Source of the DNA: Tannerellaceae bacterium
GTDB taxonomy: Bacteria > Bacteroidota > Bacteroidia > Bacteroidales > Tannerellaceae
Direction of reading: 5' to 3'
DNA: 55,044 nucleotides
Assembly (NCBI GenBank): GCA_031257015.1
Contig: JAIRPK010000021.1
Span: 1-55,044, forward strand
Part shown: in pieces, positions 8,320 through 16,503 of the stretch
Layout: the number at the start of each line of letters is the position of its first letter
Numbering within the stretch: the first letter of the stretch is position 1
Notes under the pieces: generated by a model
Databases searched by the model: none
What the model was told of the DNA's origin: nothing
The model's input: only the letters and a program-made list of their open reading frames with translations
Position numbers and translations under genes: made by a program

Positions 8320-10002
8320 ATGTTTAAAAATCACCCAAAAGGATTGTATGCCCTGGCGTTAGCCAATACCGGCGAACGCTTCGGTTATTATACGATGATA
8401 GCAATCTTTGTATTGTTCCTTCAGGCCAAGTTCGGCTTTGACGAATATAAGGCTGGCAGTATATACTCCACCTTCCTTGGCTTTGTTTACTTTATGCCTT
8501 TCCTCGGCGGGATGCTGGCCGACCGCTTAGGTTATGGGAAGATGGTATTAATCGGCATAACAGTGATGTTTGCCGGATATTTATTGCTGGCCGTTCCAGT
8601 AGTAGATATATCGGCGGCGTTGTGGACGACATATGCGGCTCTGGGCTTTATATCCATCGGGACAGGCCTGTTCAAAGGCAACCTCCAGGTTCTGGTCGGC
8701 AACATGTACGATGCGCCCGAACACAGGAACAAGCGCGACAATGCGTTTAGCATATTCTACATGGCCATCAACGTCGGGGCGATGTTTGCGCCTACCGCCG
8801 CGACGAAAGTGACCAACTTTTTCCTCGCTAAGGACGGATATTCATACAGCGCCCAAATTCCCTCGCTGGCTCATCAATTTCTCAACGGAACGATAACTCC
8901 GGAAGGTTCCGAACGGCTGTCGCAGCTGGCCGCTGCTCAAGGTTCGTCGGGGATGGAGCTTGGGGCGTTTGCTGCACGCTACATAGAATCGCTGTCGGGC
9001 GCATATAATTACAGCTTCGGCGTCGCCTGTGTTTCGTTAATTGCCTCAATTGCCATATATCTCGCCTTCCGCGGCACGTTCAAACATGCAGATTATAACT
9101 CTAAGCAGTTGGCAGGAAAGCAAGCTGCTGCCGGTACTGAGCCGGAAAAACTGTCGAAAGAGGAAACCGTTTCGCGTATCGTTGCGTTAGCGCTGGTATT
9201 CTTCGTAGTGATATTCTTTTGGATGTCTTTCCATCAAAATGGGCTGACGCTGACATTCTTCGCCCGTGACTATACAAGTTCTACGGTAGAGGGTGCAGGG
9301 CAATTCGGGTTTGACATTCTGAATCTTGTTTTCGTAATCATCGCCGTCTTTGCTGTTTTCAGTGTATTTCAATCGGAGAAGGCAAAGGGGAAGCTTATTT
9401 CCGGAGCAATTTTAGGTGTATCCCTGGTTGGCGTAGTATGGCGCATGTTCGGCATGACGGGAACACTGAAAATAGAACCGCAGATTTTTCAACATTTCAA
9501 TCCATTCTTTGTCATCGTTCTGACACCAGTGTCAATGGCCGTATTCTCATGGCTGTCCCAAAATGGAAAAGAGCCATCAACTCCTCGCAAGATAGGCATG
9601 GGCATGATTATCGCCGCAATCGGTTTTGCCCTCCTTGCCTACGCCTCAATGAACCTGGCAAGTCCGGCGGATTTGAAAGCGATCGGCGGAGTGAGTGATA
9701 CACTCGTATCTCCGAATTGGCTAATCAGCACGTATCTGGTGCTGACATTCGGCGAGTTGCTGCTTAGTCCGATGGGTATTTCGTTTGTCTCCAAGGTCGC
9801 GCCCCCGCAATTCAAAGGATTAATGATGGGCGGATGGTTTGCAGCAACAGCGGTAGGCAATTACCTCACCAAAGTTATCGCAAAGATATGGGGCACTGGC
9901 ATGGAATTATGGATGATATGGGGCACGCTCATTATAATATGCCTCCTCTCCGCCGTATTCATATTCTCAATAATGAAGAAGTTGGAGAAAGTCGCGAAAT
10001 AA
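8320..10002 (+). CDS. Proton-dependent oligopeptide transporter (POT family)
   Basis: The 560-residue membrane protein imports di- and tripeptides with protons. The defining motif GERFGYYTM (residues 17-25) gives the ExxERFxYY signature on helix 1, and about 14 hydrophobic segments follow. The loop GGMLADRLGYGKMVLIG is the MFS loop 2-3 motif. A soluble insertion at about residues 175-225 is found in Bacteroidetes members. An amino-acid-fermenting life style would fit with the kor operon further on. It follows the DUF4831 gene by 27 bp and is followed by a terminator 33 bp after its stop. Confidence 0.93.
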   Translation: MFKNHPKGLYALALANTGERFGYYTMIAIFVLFLQAKFGFDEYKAGSIYSTFLGFVYFMPFLGGMLADRLGYGKMVLIGITVMFAGYLLLAVPVVDISAALWTTYAALGFISIGTGLFKGNLQVLVGNMYDAPEHRNKRDNAFSIFYMAINVGAMFAPTAATKVTNFFLAKDGYSYSAQIPSLAHQFLNGTITPEGSERLSQLAAAQGSSGMELGAFAARYIESLSGAYNYSFGVACVSLIASIAIYLAFRGTFKHADYNSKQLAGKQAAAGTEPEKLSKEETVSRIVALALVFFVVIFFWMSFHQNGLTLTFFARDYTSSTVEGAGQFGFDILNLVFVIIAVFAVFSVFQSEKAKGKLISGAILGVSLVGVVWRMFGMTGTLKIEPQIFQHFNPFFVIVLTPVSMAVFSWLSQNGKEPSTPRKIGMGMIIAAIGFALLAYASMNLASPADLKAIGGVSDTLVSPNWLISTYLVLTFGELLLSPMGISFVSKVAPPQFKGLMMGGWFAATAVGNYLTKVIAKIWGTGMELWMIWGTLIIICLLSAVFIFSIMKKLEKVAK

Positions 10003-10034
10003 TAGCGCATTATAATAAGTATAATAAAACTTTT

Positions 10035-10066
10035 AAAGAGGCCTCCGTACAATCGGGGGCTTTTTT
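10035..10066 (+). terminator. Intrinsic terminator after the POT transporter
   Basis: GCCTCCG (10041-10047) pairs with CGGGGGC (10054-10060) across a 6-nt loop, followed by six T. Confidence 0.8.
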
Positions 10067-10436
10067 GATTTTTGGAACCGCTCAGCTTTTATCATGTGAT
10101 GAACTGCGGAACCTGTTCGCCGAACGACTTTTGTTCAATGGGACACAGCTTATTCTCAATCATGTTTTCCAGCCGACAGGCTTGGACCGGCTGGACGATG
10201 AAATATTGAAGCATGAAATAGAAACAGTCAATTAAAACAGGTGCGCAGCGCTGGAAATCTAATACGGTGGAACGGACAATGCGTATTATGTAAATGGGAC
10301 GAGTTTATGTTCAACAACGAACACCTAATGTTTAAACCGCAGCTCTTCAAAATCCTTAGCAATAAGCGGAGCCACGAAAAACAATGCCGGGAATGATGAT
10401 CATCATAATAATACTATCATAACAAAATGAAGAAAA
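10067..10436. other. Intergenic stretch with a possible gene remnant
   Basis: No complete gene is supported. From about 10067 to 10235 the plus strand has an open frame that ends in LDDEILKHEIETVN and looks protein-like, but it has no start codon of its own and begins in the terminator. It may be the tail of a lost gene. 10236-10436 shows no structure I can name. Confidence 0.3.
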
Positions 10437-10631
10437 TCACCCTTTGAAATTCTTCCGTACTAAAATATACGTCACCAGGAAATTTACATCAAGCACTCCA
10501 CCGCAACATGCAATGAAGAAAGCCATCCAGGGTTTTTCCGGAGATAAGAGAAAATAGGCTGTGACAGAAGCAAGCGTGATAAAAATAATAAGCCCTGCTA
10601 TTATTCGCAGGGCTATTTTTTTACGGTTCAT
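10437..10631 (-). CDS. Small two-helix membrane protein
   Basis: The 64-residue protein has a basic N-terminus (MNRKKIALR) and two hydrophobic segments at about residues 7-28 and 36-58, joined by the polar turn SPEKPW. Its start codon overlaps the stop codon of the TlpA-like gene by 4 nt (ATGA), which argues for real translational coupling. I do not recognise the family. It may be a membrane partner of the thioredoxin lipoprotein, but this is inference only. Confidence 0.65.
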   Translation of the reverse strand: MNRKKIALRIIAGLIIFITLASVTAYFLLSPEKPWMAFFIACCGGVLDVNFLVTYILVRKNFKG

Positions 10632-11740
10632 AGTAGTTCGGCCAGTTTGTTTTCCAACTCCTTTCCGTGAAGTTTTTTGGCGATGATAACACCGTCCTTG
10701 TCAATTAGTACGGTATGAGGAATGCTGTTTACGCCGTAGAGAGCGGCAGCAGCGCTTTTCCAATACTGAACGTCAGACATTTGCGGCCAAGGCAATTTAA
10801 GCTCGGCTATTCCTTTCTCCCAGGCAGCATGCTCGCGGTCGAGCGATACGCCGACAATCTCTAAACCCTTACTCTTATATTGTGAGTAAACCTCGCGAAG
10901 ATGAGGCATCGAACGGCGGCAAGGTCCGCACCATGACGCCCAGAAATCGACAAGAACAACATTCCCTTTACCAACATAATCAGATAACTTTCGCAATTGC
11001 CCTTGAGGATCAGGCATCTCGAAATCAGTGAACTTCGTCCCGATGGCAACTTTCTCCAGAACGGACAGATGTTCCGCAAGCTTCACAATGTTGGGCCATT
11101 GCTTCATCGTCTCCCCGGCTCCGTTCAAAAGTTCGCGCTGGTCACTTTCCGACAGAGAGTAGCGGTTGGAAAACAGGGCGACGGCACCCAAAAGGCTGTT
11201 GTTATGCTTCGCTATAAATGCTTTATGAATCATGACAGCCTGCTCCTCAAGCTGCGTGAGCTGTTCCTCTCCCATATTGATCAGACTGTCGTTTTTGCTT
11301 GTCAACAGACGTTCAATTTCCGACGTCTGCCCAAAGACCGACTCCAATTGCTGCATGTAAGAACTCAGTTCATTGTTCTCCGGCGTGCCATTCACGGTTG
11401 ACAGCGTGCTCAGATGCACCGTCAGCTTGGAGTTATCCAGCAGGAACCATAGTCTATATGGTGAGAAACCCTCGTAAAGCATCGGCTTCCGTTCGATTAC
11501 GTCCGGAGCAAAACCAAGGATGACCACCGTCGCCTGTGCCTGTTCGCCTTTCAACTCAAACTTGCTGTCGGCCACCAAAGCGCTGTCGCGAGCTTCATTC
11601 ATGCCATACTCATATAAATATATGTACTTGCCGTTCAAATCGGCGTTGTCCACCGTGCCGACAATTTTAAATCCTGGGGCTTCAGTGCATGAATAAAGCG
11701 CCAGAGTGCATAATAATAAATAGCTATAACAAATTTTCAT
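10628..11740 (-). CDS. TlpA-like thioredoxin lipoprotein with DUF4369 domain
   Basis: The 370-residue protein starts with a lipoprotein signal (LALYSC, Cys 18). Residues about 25-120 resemble DUF4369, a beta-sandwich found in front of thioredoxin domains in Bacteroidetes. A helical linker follows, and the C-terminal 135 residues form a TlpA/AhpC-type thioredoxin fold with the active site WASWCGPCRR and the cis-proline region NSIPHTVLIDKDG. It should act in the cell envelope as a disulfide reductase or oxidoreductase. Neighbour: the small membrane protein overlapping its end. The gene lies alone on the minus strand between the transporter terminator and the tRNA gene. Confidence 0.9.
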   Translation of the reverse strand: MKICYSYLLLCTLALYSCTEAPGFKIVGTVDNADLNGKYIYLYEYGMNEARDSALVADSKFELKGEQAQATVVILGFAPDVIERKPMLYEGFSPYRLWFLLDNSKLTVHLSTLSTVNGTPENNELSSYMQQLESVFGQTSEIERLLTSKNDSLINMGEEQLTQLEEQAVMIHKAFIAKHNNSLLGAVALFSNRYSLSESDQRELLNGAGETMKQWPNIVKLAEHLSVLEKVAIGTKFTDFEMPDPQGQLRKLSDYVGKGNVVLVDFWASWCGPCRRSMPHLREVYSQYKSKGLEIVGVSLDREHAAWEKGIAELKLPWPQMSDVQYWKSAAAALYGVNSIPHTVLIDKDGVIIAKKLHGKELENKLAELL

Positions 11741-12072
11741 ACTGATTTATTTAAAGTTTAATTATTCCGTTTAGCTTGCGAATATAATCTTTTTGGGATA
11801 AAGAAGCGTATTCTCTTGTCTGTGGAGGAGTTAATGAAACATTCTCAAAAAAAATATTTTGTCTCGTTATGCTCTGCATATACATAAAAATCACACACAG
11901 AAGAAAAAATATACTCCAAATAGACAGCTTGCAACAATGACATTATATAGAAACGGGCGCCGGCTTTGCGAAACTTCTCGTTGCTCATTGCTTAATTCAG
12001 GGTGTGCCGACTGCCGTTCGTCAATAGTCTTTCAGAACTTGTTCCGCAGAGTGTGTCGACTGGTATACTGAA
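11741..12072. other. Intergenic region, no gene seen
   Basis: The stretch is AT-rich to about 11940, then more GC-rich, with a weak direct repeat around GTGCCGACTG (12004) and GTGTCGACTG (12053). Short frames on the plus strand lack coding character. Confidence 0.4.
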
Positions 12073-12116
12073 AACAGAAAGCCCGGCAAATGTTTTATCT
12101 ACCGGACTTTCTGTTT
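12073..12116. terminator. Bidirectional terminator next to tRNA-Ser
   Basis: ACAGAAAG...CCGG pairs with CCGG...CTTTCTGT around a loop of about 15 nt. Six T follow on the plus strand and four on the minus strand. It is 30 bp downstream of the minus-strand tRNA gene. Confidence 0.75.
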
Positions 12117-12144
12117 TTTGTGTGGAGCGAAAGGATTTTTTTCG

Positions 12145-12229
12145 CGGAGAAAGAGGGATTCGAACCCCCGGAACCTCTCAGTTCAACGGTTTTCAAGACC
12201 GCCGCAATAGACCACTCTGCCATCTCTCC
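12145..12229 (-). tRNA. tRNA-Ser (anticodon UGA)
   Basis: Read on the minus strand, GGAGAGA pairs with TTTCTCC as acceptor stem (one G-U pair). The T-arm GGGGGTTCGAATCCC is intact, the anticodon loop is CTTGAAA with TGA as the anticodon, and there is a long variable arm, as expected for class II tRNA-Ser. The 3' CCA is not encoded; the discriminator base is G. A -7 box lies 29 bp upstream and a terminator follows. Confidence 0.95.
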
Positions 12230-12257
12230 AAAACATATTCGTTTTTTGATTGTGGTG

Positions 12258-12265
12258 CAAAGATA
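12258..12265 (-). promoter_or_regulatory. -7 box TATCTTTG for tRNA-Ser
   Basis: TATCTTTG on the minus strand lies 29 nt before the tRNA 5' end. No clear -33 TTTG is seen. Confidence 0.55.
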
Positions 12266-12477
12266 TATATTCTTTTTTTTCCTCCTAATATTATCGCGAT
12301 TTTATTTTTCATTCGCCGAAGGCTTTTAATGGCTTTAATCCTTAATACCGGTATTTGTGAAAAACTTCGCGACGACTGTCAGGCTCTGCCGGCGACGCTT
12401 ATTACCTGTGCGAGGCTGTCCGGCAAACCTTTCAGGATGCTTTCATCAAGCCGAATGTTGAACTGACCGGCAAATTT
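12266..12477. other. Spacer with a protein-like remnant leading into array 3
   Basis: From about 12361 to 12480 the plus strand has an open frame with protein-like composition (for example QTFQDAFIKPNVELTGKF) that has no start codon and runs straight into the first unit of array 3. It could be the remaining end of a gene from which the array grew. No family is recognised. Confidence 0.3.
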
Positions 12478-12965
12478 GATTCTCGGAGAGTCTCTGTCGA
12501 TTCTCGGAGTATCACGCTTGACTCTCGGAGAGTCTCCGTCGATTCTCGGAGTATCACGCTTGACTCTCGGAGAGTCACCGTCGATTCTCGGAGTATCACG
12601 CTTGATTCTCGGAGAGTCTCCGTTGATTCTCGGAGTATCACGCTTGACTCTCCGAGAGTATCTGGTCGATTCTCAGAGTATCACGCTTGACTCTCCGAGA
12701 GTATATGGTCGATTCTCAGAGTATCACGCTTGACTCTCCGAGAGTATATGGTCGATTCTCGGAGTATCACGCTTGACTCTCCGAGAGTATATGGTCGATT
12801 CTCGGAGTATCACGTTTGATTCTCAGAGAGTCACCGTTGATTCTCGGAGTATCACGCTTGACTCTCCGAGAGTATATGGTCGATTCTCAGAGTATCACGC
12901 TTGACTCTCCGAGAGTCTCCGTTGATTCTCGGAGTATCACGCTTGATTCTCGGAAAGTCACGCGA
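12478..12965. repeat. Tandem array 3a: 23 units of 21-22 bp in two alternating forms
   Basis: Units start with GATTCTC or GACTCTC every 21 bp, with five 22-bp units of the GACTCTCCGAGAGTAT type. Two forms alternate: one with GATTCTCGGAGTATCACG, the other with GACTCTCnGAGAGTC. The second contains a 15-bp dyad, GACTCTC-C-GAGAGTC. The first form is a less perfect dyad around CTC-G-GAG. The higher-order repeat is 42-43 bp. GANTC tetramer-type sites (GATTC, GACTC, GAGTC) occur in almost every unit. The array runs without a gap into array 3b. Confidence 0.95.
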
Positions 12966-13322
12966 GACGCTCCGAGCGTTTCAAGAGACACTCCGAGCGT
13001 TTCAAGAGACGCTCCGAACGTTTCATGAGATGCTCCGAACGTTTCATGAGATGCTCCGAACGTTTCACGAGACGTTCCGAGCGTTTCACGAGACGCTCCG
13101 AACGTTTCACGAGACGCTCCGAGCGTTTCAAGAGACGCTCCGAACGTTTCACGAGACGCTCCGAACGTTTCACGAGATGCTCCGAACGTTTCAAGAGACG
13201 CTCCGAGCGTTTCAAGAGATGCTCCGAGCGTTTCACGAGATGCTCCGAGCGTTTCAAGAGACACTCCGAGCGTTTCAAGAGACGCTCCGAACGTTTCATG
13301 AGATGCTCCGAACGTCTGTTTC
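12966..13322. repeat. Tandem array 3b: 17 units of exactly 21 bp
   Basis: Seventeen units of the form GAYGCTCCGARCGTTTCA continue in the same 21-bp register as array 3a. The core is the dyad ACGCTC-C-GAGCGT, seen with its inner arms (GCTCCGAGC) intact in five units. Compared with array 3a the core differs at two mirrored positions (T to G and A to C), so pairing between the two arms is kept. All frames on both strands are free of stops over long distances, which explains apparent ORFs there. The array ends 179 bp before the promoter of the kor operon. Confidence 0.95.
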
Positions 13323-13500
13323 GTAAAACATTTGCAAATCGTTTAGTCGGCTACTATAATATTATATGTGTAGAGGCTTGCGGGCATTTCGCATTACAGC
13401 GTGGAATTTCAAATGTAAGTGAAGGAAAATCCTCTCTGTATTTAGCGACAATCAACCGGAACAGGCCGGAATAATCGCGAAATATGCAAAGCCTGGCCGT

Positions 13501-13532
13501 TTTGCAATTATGAAACAAAATATCTAATTTTG
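13501..13532 (+). promoter_or_regulatory. Promoter of the kor operon, TTTG-N20-TAATTTTG
   Basis: TTTG at 13501-13504 and TAATTTTG at 13525-13532 are separated by 20 nt. The ferredoxin start codon at 13596 follows 63 nt later. Confidence 0.75.
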
Positions 13533-13595
13533 GCCGCAATAAAATCGGGCGCAGGTGTAAACAAGCGCTATATATCAAATAATTAAATAGTTTTT

Positions 13596-13823
13596 ATGGC
13601 AAAAATTAAAGGCGTAGTAGTTGTTGATTCCGAGCGATGCAAAGGATGCGAGCTTTGCGTAGTTGCATGTCCGTCGGATGTGTTGGAATTGCATCCCAGA
13701 CAGGTCAACAACAAAGGCTACCACAGTGTTTATATGAAAAAACCGGAGGCCTGTATCGGCTGCGCAAATTGCGGGCTGGTCTGTCCGGATGGATGTTTAA
13801 CCATCTATAAAGCAAGATTGTAA
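13596..13823 (+). CDS. korD: 2-oxoacid:ferredoxin oxidoreductase, ferredoxin subunit
   Basis: This 75-residue protein carries two [4Fe-4S] cluster motifs: CKGCELCVVACP (residues 15-26) and CIGCANCGLVCP (about 53-64), with an extra Cys nearby. It is the delta or ferredoxin-like subunit that passes electrons from the alpha/beta core to free ferredoxin. It is the first gene of a tight five-gene operon and sits 6 bp before the alpha subunit gene. The promoter is about 60 bp upstream and array 3 lies beyond that. Whether the enzyme uses 2-oxoglutarate or branched-chain 2-oxoacids cannot be told from this subunit. Confidence 0.92.
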   Translation: MAKIKGVVVVDSERCKGCELCVVACPSDVLELHPRQVNNKGYHSVYMKKPEACIGCANCGLVCPDGCLTIYKARL

Positions 13824-13829
13824 ATTAAT

Positions 13830-14915
13830 ATGCAAGAAGAGATAAAACTGATGAAGGGCAACGAAGCGATTGCCCATGCAGCCATACGTTATGGTACGGA
13901 CGGCTATTTTGGCTATCCTATTACGCCCCAGTCTGAAATTATGGAGACGCTAATGGCCGAACAACCCTGGGAGACGACCGGGATGACGGTTTTGCAGGCT
14001 GAGAGCGAGGTCGCGGCGATCAATATGGTTTATGGCGGCGCCGGCAGCGGCAGACGTGTGATGACTTCTTCTTCAAGCCCTGGTATAAGCCTGAAGCTGG
14101 AAGGTATTTCGTATATCGCCGGGGCTGAATTGCCCTGTCTGATAATAAATGTGATGCGCGGAGGTCCTGGTTTAGGGACAATACAACCCAGTCAGGCGGA
14201 TTATTTCCAGACGGTGAAGGGCGGCGGACACGGTGATTATCGTCTTATAACGCTGGCTCCATATTCGGTTCAGGAGATGGCTGATTTTGTGGCTCTGGGT
14301 TTTGATTTGGCTTTCAAATATTCCAATCCGGCGATGATTTTGGCTGATGGCATAATTGGACAGATGATGGAAAAGGTTGTATTACCACCTTTCCGCCCTC
14401 GCAAGACAGAAGCTGAGATTATTGCAGAATCTCCATGGGCGGTTCAAGGCAAACTCAAGGGGCGGAAAGTTAACGTAATCACTTCTCTTGAACTGGATCC
14501 GGTAGCGATGGAGCAAAACAATTTGCGATTCCAGGCTAAATACAGAAAAATTGAAGAGACGGAAGTTCGCTATGAGGAATACAACTGTTCCGACGCTGAA
14601 TATTTGCTTATCGCCTTCGGTTCTTCGGCTCGTATTTGCCAGAAGACGGTAGAGCTAGCTCGCGAGGAAGGGATAAAACTGGGACTGTTACGTCCGATAA
14701 CGTTATGGCCATTCCCTTCCAGTGCAATCGCTGCTTATGCAGAAAAAGCAAATGTAAAAGGCATGTTATCCGTAGAGTTGAATGCCGGTCAGATGGTTGA
14801 GGATGTACGGCTGGCGGTTAACGGAAAGGTGAAAGTGGAGCATTTCGGTCGTCTGGGCGGCATGGTTTTCACTCCTGACGAGATATTGGCGGCCTTAAAA
14901 ACCAAAATAATGTAA
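13830..14915 (+). CDS. korA: 2-oxoacid:ferredoxin oxidoreductase, alpha subunit
   Basis: The 361-residue protein matches the alpha subunit of KOR/VOR enzymes. Near the N-terminus it has KGNEAIAHAAIRYG and GYPITPQSEIME, the pyrimidine-binding region that activates thiamine diphosphate in the beta subunit. GSGRRVMTSSSSPGISLKLEGI follows in the usual place, split here over residues 73-94, and the C-terminal transketolase-like domain ends with EHFGRLGGMVFTPDEI. It oxidatively decarboxylates a 2-oxoacid to acyl-CoA and CO2 with reduction of ferredoxin. In Bacteroidales the same gene is also annotated vorB, so the substrate (2-oxoglutarate or 2-oxoisovalerate) is open. It lies between the ferredoxin gene and a small membrane protein gene. 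Confidence 0.92.
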   Translation: MQEEIKLMKGNEAIAHAAIRYGTDGYFGYPITPQSEIMETLMAEQPWETTGMTVLQAESEVAAINMVYGGAGSGRRVMTSSSSPGISLKLEGISYIAGAELPCLIINVMRGGPGLGTIQPSQADYFQTVKGGGHGDYRLITLAPYSVQEMADFVALGFDLAFKYSNPAMILADGIIGQMMEKVVLPPFRPRKTEAEIIAESPWAVQGKLKGRKVNVITSLELDPVAMEQNNLRFQAKYRKIEETEVRYEEYNCSDAEYLLIAFGSSARICQKTVELAREEGIKLGLLRPITLWPFPSSAIAAYAEKANVKGMLSVELNAGQMVEDVRLAVNGKVKVEHFGRLGGMVFTPDEILAALKTKIM

Positions 14916-14920
14916 AAGCG

Positions 14921-15085
14921 ATGAAGCGCGGAAGCAAAACAGATGATATTCTATCCCTCCTGTTCATGTTGCTGGCCGTTGCGGCTGGAATATGCTTTTT
15001 TTCAGCCGGTCGAACGGTCTTCTATATATTAGGAAGTCTTGCGGTAATCATGCGCATAGTCCAATACATACTCCGTTTTTTTTAA
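14921..15085 (+). CDS. Small hydrophobic protein within the kor operon
   Basis: A 54-residue protein begins with MKRGSKTDDI and is otherwise almost wholly hydrophobic, with two likely membrane segments (about residues 11-27 and 32-52). The start codon is 5 bp after the alpha subunit stop and the gene fills the space before the beta subunit, so an expressed membrane peptide is plausible. I do not know a named family. It could tether the oxidoreductase to the membrane, which is inference only. Confidence 0.65.
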   Translation: MKRGSKTDDILSLLFMLLAVAAGICFFSAGRTVFYILGSLAVIMRIVQYILRFF

Positions 15086-15107
15086 TAATTAAATAAATGT
15101 AGCCTAT

Positions 15108-15872
15108 ATGGAAACAAACGAAATAATCAAACCAGAAAATCTTGTATATGGACGTCCAGCCTTGATGAACGACACATTAATGCACTACTGCCCTGGTTGC
15201 AGTCATGGCGTCATACATAAATTAATAGCCGAAGTGATAGCAGACATGGGCATGGAAGAGAAAACAATAGGTGTTTCACCAGTAGGCTGCGCCGTATTTG
15301 CGTATAACTACCTGGACATTGACTGGGTTGAAGCAGCTCATGGTCGTGCTCCCGCCGTAGCAACGGCTTTGAAGCGTCTGAACAGTGATAAAATGATATT
15401 CACCTATCAGGGCGACGGCGACTTGGCCGCCATCGGTACTGCCGAAACTATCCATGCCGTGAACCGCGGCGAAAACATAGTCATCGTCTTCGTAAACAAT
15501 GCAATATACGGTATGACCGGTGGGCAAATGGCTCCAACGACTCTCGAAGGCATGAAAACATCAACCAGCCCTGCTGGAAGAGACGTAACGTTGAACGGCT
15601 ATCCGTTGAAAATAGCCGATTTGCTGGCCAAGCTGGACGGCGCCTGCCTCGTTACCCGCCAAAGCGTACACACGGCTGCCGCAGTTAAGAAAGCCAGGAA
15701 AATTATGCGCAAGGCATTTGAGAACTCCATGTCCGGCAAAGGCACCTCAGTCGTAGAGTTCGTATCCACTTGCTCATCCGGCTGGAAGATGACACCCGCA
15801 CAGTCCAACAAATGGATGGAAGAAAACATGTTCCCATTCTATCCGTTAGGCGATTTGAAGAATGTAGAATAA
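15108..15872 (+). CDS. korB: 2-oxoacid:ferredoxin oxidoreductase, beta subunit
   Basis: The 254-residue protein binds thiamine diphosphate. The motif GDGDLAAIG (residues 102-110) followed about 22 residues later by NNAIYGMTGGQ is the TPP/Mg site. CPGC (28-31) and a further Cys at 61 (VGCAVFAYN) are positioned as in family members with a beta-subunit cluster or substrate-loop cysteines. Substrate is fixed by this subunit and the alpha subunit but is not deducible with certainty. The gene lies 22 bp after the small membrane protein gene and 13 bp before the gamma subunit gene. Confidence 0.93.
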   Translation: METNEIIKPENLVYGRPALMNDTLMHYCPGCSHGVIHKLIAEVIADMGMEEKTIGVSPVGCAVFAYNYLDIDWVEAAHGRAPAVATALKRLNSDKMIFTYQGDGDLAAIGTAETIHAVNRGENIVIVFVNNAIYGMTGGQMAPTTLEGMKTSTSPAGRDVTLNGYPLKIADLLAKLDGACLVTRQSVHTAAAVKKARKIMRKAFENSMSGKGTSVVEFVSTCSSGWKMTPAQSNKWMEENMFPFYPLGDLKNVE

Positions 15873-15885
15873 ATAAAGCACAGAA

Positions 15886-16428
15886 ATGAAACAAGAAATT
15901 ATAATAGCAGGTTTCGGCGGACAAGGCGTCCTTTCCATGGGCAAAATCCTCGCATATTCAGGCCTGACCGAAGGCATGGAAGTCAGCTGGATGCCTTCCT
16001 ATGGCCCGGAGCAACGCGGAGGCACAGCCAACGTCACCGTAATTCTAAGCGACAGCCCAATAAGTTCACCTATCCTCAACCAATACGACATTGCCATCAT
16101 CCTCAACCAACCGTCGATGAACAAATTTGAAAGCAAAGTCAAACAAGGCGGCATCCTAATCTACGACGGTTACGGCATCAATGACGAGACGAAACGCAAA
16201 GACATCCGTGTTTATCGCATAGACGCCATGGACACCGCGACAGAGATGCAAAATGATAAGGTTTTCAACATGCTTATCCTCGGCGGCCTGCTTAAAGTAT
16301 CCCCAATGGTGAAACTGGAAAACGTACTGCTGGGTCTAAAAAAATCATTGCCTGAACGCCATCATAAATTGCTTCCAATGAACGAAGCCGCAATCAGGCG
16401 AGGAATGGAAATCATAAAAGAAATATAA
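15886..16428 (+). CDS. korC: 2-oxoacid:ferredoxin oxidoreductase, gamma subunit
   Basis: The 180-residue protein opens with IIIAGFGGQGVLSMGKILA, the signature of the pyruvate/ketoisovalerate oxidoreductase gamma family. PSYGPEQRGGTANVTVILS follows at about residues 38-56, as expected. It completes the ferredoxin-alpha-beta-gamma set. The reduced ferredoxin made by the complex would serve biosynthesis or Rnf/hydrogenase systems elsewhere. It is the last kor gene; the FkbM methyltransferase gene starts 75 bp later without a visible terminator between them. Confidence 0.93.
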   Translation: MKQEIIIAGFGGQGVLSMGKILAYSGLTEGMEVSWMPSYGPEQRGGTANVTVILSDSPISSPILNQYDIAIILNQPSMNKFESKVKQGGILIYDGYGINDETKRKDIRVYRIDAMDTATEMQNDKVFNMLILGGLLKVSPMVKLENVLLGLKKSLPERHHKLLPMNEAAIRRGMEIIKEI

Positions 16429-16503
16429 AAAAACGACTGGCGGAACGTGATCCCCTCCCACTCCTCTAGAACAAGAATAAACCAGGAAATTAAAAAGAGC
16501 GAT

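Noticed and set aside
12478..13322. Long open frames through array 3 on both strands that look like repeat proteins
   Set aside because: A 21-bp unit without stop codons keeps many frames open at once. There is no promoter or ribosome-binding signal tied to one frame, and frames overlap each other on both strands.
539..13322. CRISPR arrays
   Set aside because: There are no constant repeats of 24-40 bp separated by unique spacers of similar size, and no cas genes. The units are contiguous short tandem repeats.
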